Source of the DNA: Megaleporinus macrocephalus
Lineage: Eukaryota; Chordata; Actinopteri; Characiformes; Anostomidae
Assembly: GCA_021613375.1 (NCBI GenBank)
Contig: CM038727.1
Location: 3,036,004 to 3,100,003, forward strand
Direction: 5' to 3'
Length of the DNA stretch: 64,000 nucleotides
Within the stretch, counting starts at the first letter, position 1. The number at the start of each line of letters is the position of its first letter. The position numbers and the translations under genes were made by a program. Shown piece by piece: positions 57,050 through 64,000 of this stretch. The notes under the pieces are model-generated. The model was given only the letters and a program-made list of their open reading frames with translations, made no database searches and was not told the DNA's origin.

Positions 57050-60000
57050 ATCAGTACACTTCTATATTTCACCTACTACACTAATGATTACACTTCTATA
57101 CTTCACCTACTACACTAATGAATACACTTCTATACTTCATCTACTACACTAATGATTACACTTCTATACTTCACCTACTACACTAATGAATACACTTCTA
57201 TACTTCACCTACTACACTAATGAATACACTTCTATACTTCATCTACTACACTAATGATTACACTTCTATACTTCACCTACTACACTAATGATTACACTTC
57301 TATACTTCAGCTACTACACTAATGAATACACTTCTATACTTCACCTACTACACTAATGAATACACTTCTATACTTCACCTACTACACTAATGAGTACACT
57401 TCTATACTTCACCTACTACACTAATGAATACACTACTATACTTCACCTACTACACTAATGAATACACTTCTATACTTCACCTACTACACTAATGAATACA
57501 CTACTATACTTCACCTACTACACTAATGAATACACTTCTATACTTCACCTACTACACTAATGAATACACTACTATACTTCACCTACTACACTAATGAATA
57601 CACTTCTATACTTCACCTACTACACTAATGAATACACTTCTATACTTCACCTACTACACTAATGAATACACTTCTATACTTCACCTACTACACTAATGAA
57701 TACACTACTATACTTCACCTACTACACTAATGAATACACTTCTATACTTCACCTACTACACTAATGAATACACTACTATACTTCACCTACTACACTAATG
57801 AATACACTTCTATACTTCACCTACTACACTAATGATTACACTTCTATACTTCACCTACTACACTAATGAATACACTTCTATACTTCACTACTACACTAAT
57901 AAATACACTACTATACTTCACCTACTACACTAATGAATACACTTCTATACTTCACCTACTACACTAATAACTACACTTCTATACTTCACCTACTACACTA
58001 ATGAATACACTTCTATACTTCACCTACTACACTAATGAATACACTTCTATACTTCACCTACTACACTAATGAATACACTTCTATACTTCACATACTACAC
58101 TAATGAATACACTTCTATACTTCACCTACTACACTAATGATTACACTTCTGTACTTCACCTACTACACTAATGAATACACTTCTATACTTCACCTACTAC
58201 ACTAATGAATACACTTCTATACTTCACCTACTACACTAATGAATACACTTCTGTACTTCACCTACTACACTAATGAATACACTTCTATACTTCACCTACT
58301 ACACTAATGAATACACTACTATACTTCACCTACTACACTAATGAATACACTTCTATACTTCACCTACTACACTAATTAGTACACATCTATACTTCACCTA
58401 CTACACTAATAATACACTACTATACTTCACCTACTACACTAATGAATACACTTCTATACTTCACCTACTACACTAATTAGTACACTTCTATACTTCACCT
58501 ACTACACTAATGAATACACTACTATACTTTCACCTACTACACTAATGAGTACACTTCTATAGTTCACCTACTACACTAATGAATACACTACTATACTTCA
58601 CCTACTACACTAATGAATACACTACTATACTTCACCTACTACACTAATGAATACACTTCTATACTTCACCTACTACACTAATGAATACACTCCTATACTT
58701 CACCTACTACACTAATGAACACACTTCTATACTTCACCTACTACACTAATAATACACTACTATACTTCACCTACTACACTAATGAGTACACTACTATACT
58801 TCACCTACTACACTAATGAATACACTTCTATACTTCACCTCCTACACTAATGATAACACTTCTGTACTTCACCTACTACACTAATATATACACTTCTATA
58901 CTTCACCTACTACACTAATGAATACACTTCTATACTTCACCTACTACACTAATGATTACACTTCTATACTTCACCTACTACACTAATGAATACACTTCTA
59001 TACTTCACCTACTACACTAATGAATACACTTCTGTACTTCACCTACTACACTAATGAATACACTTCTATACTTCACCTACTACACTAATGAATACACTAC
59101 TATACCTCACCTACTACACTAATGAATACACTTCTATACTTCACCTACTACACTAATTAGTACACTTCTATACTTCACCTACTACACTAATAATACACTA
59201 CTATACTTCACCTACTACACTAATGAATACACTTCTATACTTCACCTACTACACTAATTAGTACACTTCTATACTTCACCTACTACACTAATGAATACAC
59301 TACTATACTTCACCTACTACACTAATGAGTACACTTCTATAGTTCACCTACTACACTAATGAATACACTACTATACTTCACCTACTACACTAATGAATAC
59401 ACTACTATACTTCACCTACTACACTAATGAATACACTACTATACTTCACCTACTACACTAATGAGTACACTTCTATACTTCAGCTACTACACTAATGAGT
59501 ACACTTCTATACTTCACCTACTACACTAATGAATACACTTCTATACTTCACCTACTACACTAATGAATACACTTCTATACTTCACGTACTACACTAATGA
59601 ATACACTTCTATACTTCACCTACTACACTAATGAATACACTTCTATACTTCACCTACTACACTAATGAATACACTACTATACCTCACCTACTACACTAAT
59701 GAATACACTTCTATACTTCACCTACTACACTAATTAGTACACTTCTATACTTCACCTACTACACTAATAATACACTACTATACTTCACCTACTACACTAA
59801 TGAATACACTTCTATACTTCACCTACTACACTAATTAGTACACTTCTATACTTCACCTACTACACTAATGAATACACTACTATACTTCACCTACTACACT
59901 AATGAGTACACTTCTATAGTTCACCTACTACACTAATGAATACACTACTATACTTCACCTACTACACTAATGAATACACTACTATACTTCACCTACTACA

Positions 60001-63000
60001 CTAATGAATACACTACTATACTTCACCTACTACACTAATGAGTACACTTCTATACTTCAGCTACTACACTAATGAGTACACTTCTATACTTCACCTACTA
60101 CACTAATGAATACACTTCTATACTTCACCTACTACACTAATGAATACACTTCTATACTTCACGTACTACACTAATGAATACACTTCTATACTTCAACTAA
60201 TACACTAATGAATACACTTCTATACTTCACCTACTACACTAATGAATACACTTCTATACTTCAACTAATACACTAATGAATACACTTCTATACTTCACCT
60301 ACTACACTAATGAATACACTTCTATACGTCACCTACTACACTAATGAGTACACTTCTATAGTTCATCTACTACACTAATGAATACACTACTATACTTCAC
60401 CTACTACACTAATGAATACACTACTATACTTCACCTACTACACTAATGAATACACTACTATACTTCACCTACTACACTAATGAGTACACTTCTATACTTC
60501 AGCTACTACACTAATGAGTACACTTCTATACTTCACCTACTACACTAATGAATACACTTCTATACTTCACCTACTACACTAATGAATACACTTCTATACT
60601 TCACCTACTACACTAATGAATACACTTCTATACTTCAACTAATACACTAATGAATACACTTCTATACTTCACCTACTACACTAATGAATACACTTCTATA
60701 CTTCACCTACTACACTAATGAATACACTTCTATACTTCACCTACTACACTAATAATACACTTCTATACTTCACCTACTACACTAATGAATACACTACTAT
60801 ACCTCACCTACTACACTAATGAATACACTACTATACCTCACCTACTACACTAATGATTACACTTCTATACTTCACCTACTACACTAATGAATACACTTCT
60901 ATACTTCACCTACTACACTAATGAATACACTTCTATACTTCACCTACTACACTAATGACTACACTTCTATACTTCACCTACTACACTAATGAATACACTT
61001 CTATACTTCACCTTCTACACTAATGAATACACTTCTATACTTCACCTACTACACTAATGAATACACTTCTATACTTCACCTACTACACTAATGACTACAC
61101 TTCTATACGTCACCTACTACACTAATGAATACACTTCTATACGTCACCTACTACACTAATGAATACACTTCTATACTTCACCTACTACACTAATAATACA
61201 CTTCTATACTTCACCTACTACACTAATGAATACACTTCTATACTTCACCTACTACACTAATGACTACACTTCTATACTTCACCTACTACACTAATGACTA
61301 CACTTCTATACTTCACCTACTACACTAATGAATACACTTCTATACTTCACCTACTACACTAATGAATACACTTCTATACTTCACCTACTACACTAATGAG
61401 TACACTTCTATACTTCACCTACTACACTAATGAATACACTTCTATACTTCACCTACTACACTAATGAATACACTACTATACTTCACCTACTACACTAATG
61501 AATACACTTCTATACTTCACCTACTACACTAATGAATACACTCCTATACTTCACCTACTACACTAATGAACACACTTCTATACTTCACCTACTACACTAA
61601 TAATACACTACTATACTTCACCTACTACACTAATGAGTACACTACTATACTTCACCTACTACACTAATGAATACACTTCTATACTTCACCTCCTACACTA
61701 ATGATTACACTTCTGTACTTCACCTACTACACTAATAAATACACTTCTATACTTCACCTACTACACTAATGAATACACTTCTATACTTCACCTACTACAC
61801 TAATGATTACACTTCTATACTTCACCTACTACACTAATGAATACACTTCTATACTTCACCTACTACACTAATGAATACACTTCTGTACTTCACCTACTAC
61901 ACTAATGAATACACTTCTATACTTCACCTACTACACTAATGAATACACTACTATACCTCACCTACTACACTAATGAATACACTTCTATACTTCACCTACT
62001 ACACTAATTAGTACACTTCTATACTTCACCTACTACACTAATAATACACTACTCTACTTCACCTACTACACTAATGAATACACTTCTATACTTCACCTAC
62101 TACACTAATTAGTACACTTCTATACTTCACCTACTACACTAATGAATACACTACTATACTTCACCTACTACACTAATGAGTACACTTCTATAGTTCACCT
62201 ACTACACTAATGAATACACTACTATACTTCACCTACTACACTAATGAATACACTACTATACTTCACCTACTACACTAATGAATACACTACTATACTTCAC
62301 CTACTACACTAATGAGTACACTTCTATACTTCACCTACTACACTAATGAATACACTTCTATACTTCACCTACTACACTAATGAATACACTTCTATACTTC
62401 AACTAATACACTAATGAATACACTTCTATACTTCACCTACTACACTAATGAATACACTTCTATACTTCACCTACTACACTAATGAATACACTTCTATACT
62501 TCACCTACTACACTAATAATACACTTCTATACTTCACCTACTACACTAATGAATACACTTCTATACTTCACCTACTACACTAATGAATACACTACTATAC
62601 CTCACCTACTACACTAATGACTACACTCTTATACTTCACCTACTACACTAATGAATACACTTCTATACTTCACCTACTACACTAATGAATACACTTCTAT
62701 ACTTCACCTACTACACTAATGACTACACTTCTATACTTCACCTACTACACTAATGAATACACTTCTATACTTCACCTTCTACACTAATGAATACACTTCT
62801 ATACTTCACCTACTACACTAATGAATACACTTCTATACTTCACCTACTACACTAATGACTACACTTCTATACGTCACCTACTACACTAATGAATACACTT
62901 CTATACGTCACCTACTACACTAATGAATACACTTCTATACTTCACCTACTACACTAATAATACACTTCTATACTTCACCTACTACACTAATGAATACACT

Positions 63001-64000
63001 TCTATACTTCACCTACTACACTAATGACTACACTTCTATACTTCACCTACTACACTAATGACTACACTTCTATACTTCACCTACTACACTAATGAATACA
63101 CTTCTATACTTCACCTACTACACTAATGAATACACTTCTATACTTCACCTACTACACTAATGAGTACACTTCTATACTTCACCTACTACACTAATGAATA
63201 CACTTCTATACTTCACCTACTACACTAATGAATACACTACTATACTTCACCTACTACACTAATGAATACACTTCTATACTTCACCTACTACACTAATGAA
63301 TACACTCCTATACTTCACCTACTACACTAATGAACACACTTCTATACTTCACCTACTACACTAATAATACACTACTATACTTCACCTACTACACTAATGA
63401 GTACACTACTATACTTCACCTACTACACTAATGAATACACTTCTATACTTCACCTCCTACACTAATGATTACACTTCTGTACTTCACCTACTACACTAAT
63501 AAATACACTTCTATACTTCACCTACTACACTAATGAATACACTTCTATACTTCACCTACTACACTAATGATTACACTTCTATACTTCACCTACTACACTA
63601 ATGAATACACTTCTATACTTCACCTACTACACTAATGAATACACTTCTGTACTTCACCTACTACACTAATGAATACACTTCTATACTTCACCTACTACAC
63701 TAATGAATACACTACTATACCTCACCTACTACACTAATGAATACACTTCTATACTTCACCTACTACACTAATTAGTACACTTCTATACTTCACCTACTAC
63801 ACTAATAATACACTACTATACTTCACCTACTACACTAATGAATACACTTCTATACTTCACCTACTACACTAATTAGTACACTTCTATACTTCACCTACTA
63901 CACTAATGAATACACTACTATACTTCACCTACTACACTAATGAGTACACTTCTATAGTTCACCTACTACACTAATGAATACACTACTATACTTCACCTAC
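57050..64000. repeat. 34-bp satellite-like array, about 200 copies, with nested higher-order repeats, open at right edge
   Basis: The unit is ACACTTCTATACTTCACCTA plus CTACACTAATGAAT. Three independent rare variants recur exactly 1764 bp apart: AACTAATACACTAATG (60637 and 62401), CCTTCTACACTAATG (61011 and 62775) and CCTCCTACACTAATGATT (61689 and 63453). A shorter block marked by CACTAATTAGTACAC recurs 577 bp apart (59155 and 59732). The CCTCC variant also occurs at 58838, 2851 bp before its next copy. Stops in all frames exclude coding. The array continues beyond the window. Confidence 0.97.

Noticed and set aside
57050..64000. CRISPR-like regular spacing
   Set aside because: Units of 34 bp follow one another without distinct spacers, and the context is eukaryotic. 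It is a minisatellite.

Overview
The window looks like vertebrate, most likely teleost fish, nuclear DNA. I support this by an RNA polymerase III type (tRNA-derived) SINE with a recognisable B box, several Tc1-like DNA transposon remnants of types common in teleosts, a foldback element family I know from many fish genomes, CA/TA microsatellites and a short interstitial telomere-type repeat. An otophysan fish (characiform or relative) is a guess. I found no intact protein-coding gene, no tRNA or rRNA gene, no CRISPR array and no bacterial or viral gene set. Every long open frame lies inside a tandem array and is explained by the repeat period.

The dominant content is tandem repeats. About 25 separate minisatellite blocks add up to roughly 34 kb, about half of the window. 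Main blocks: 46/49-bp units (1071-2745), 31-bp (4803-5620), 24-bp (6645-7893), a family centred on GTTATAAC (9940-10690, 13250-14103, 15715-16395, 18520-20062), a 353-bp higher-order repeat with 18-bp palindromes (11391-12790), 41-bp (18130-18516), 22-bp (20690-21547), 20-bp (22724-23508, 30053-32404, 54474-55450), 46-bp (23509-23760), about 660-bp (24585-27430), compound CA/CACTAGTG (28356-29256), CACCACTGTAAA type (36653-38012), 52-bp (39046-40712), 38-bp (40846-42262), 11/33-bp (44637-46200, 46909-48005), 61-bp (50525-51703), 22-bp (53456-54472) and a 34-bp array of about 6.95 kb that runs off the right edge (57050-64000).

Between arrays lie mobile-element pieces: Tc1-like remnants (5621-6006, 16918-17215, 21548-21935, 27829-28012, 36081-36652, 42992-43665), a SINE (15226-15532), a 582-bp terminal-inverted-repeat element (8709-9290), a foldback element (52289-52641), a second foldback family (best copy 56030-56535) and an unnamed dispersed repeat present six times. 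Short non-repetitive islands, some GC-richer and with TAATTA-type motifs, could hold regulatory DNA of a neighbouring gene, but nothing here proves it.

The most interesting pattern is that several arrays can be traced to a named part of a mobile element: the 31-bp array to the body of a Tc1 transposon, the 20-bp arrays to the A-box head of a tRNA-type SINE, the CA/CACTAGTG array to the tail of the SINE seen at 15226-15532, and the 46-bp array to the end of the foldback family. The window reads as a record of transposon fragments repeatedly turned into minisatellites. I see no new gene system.
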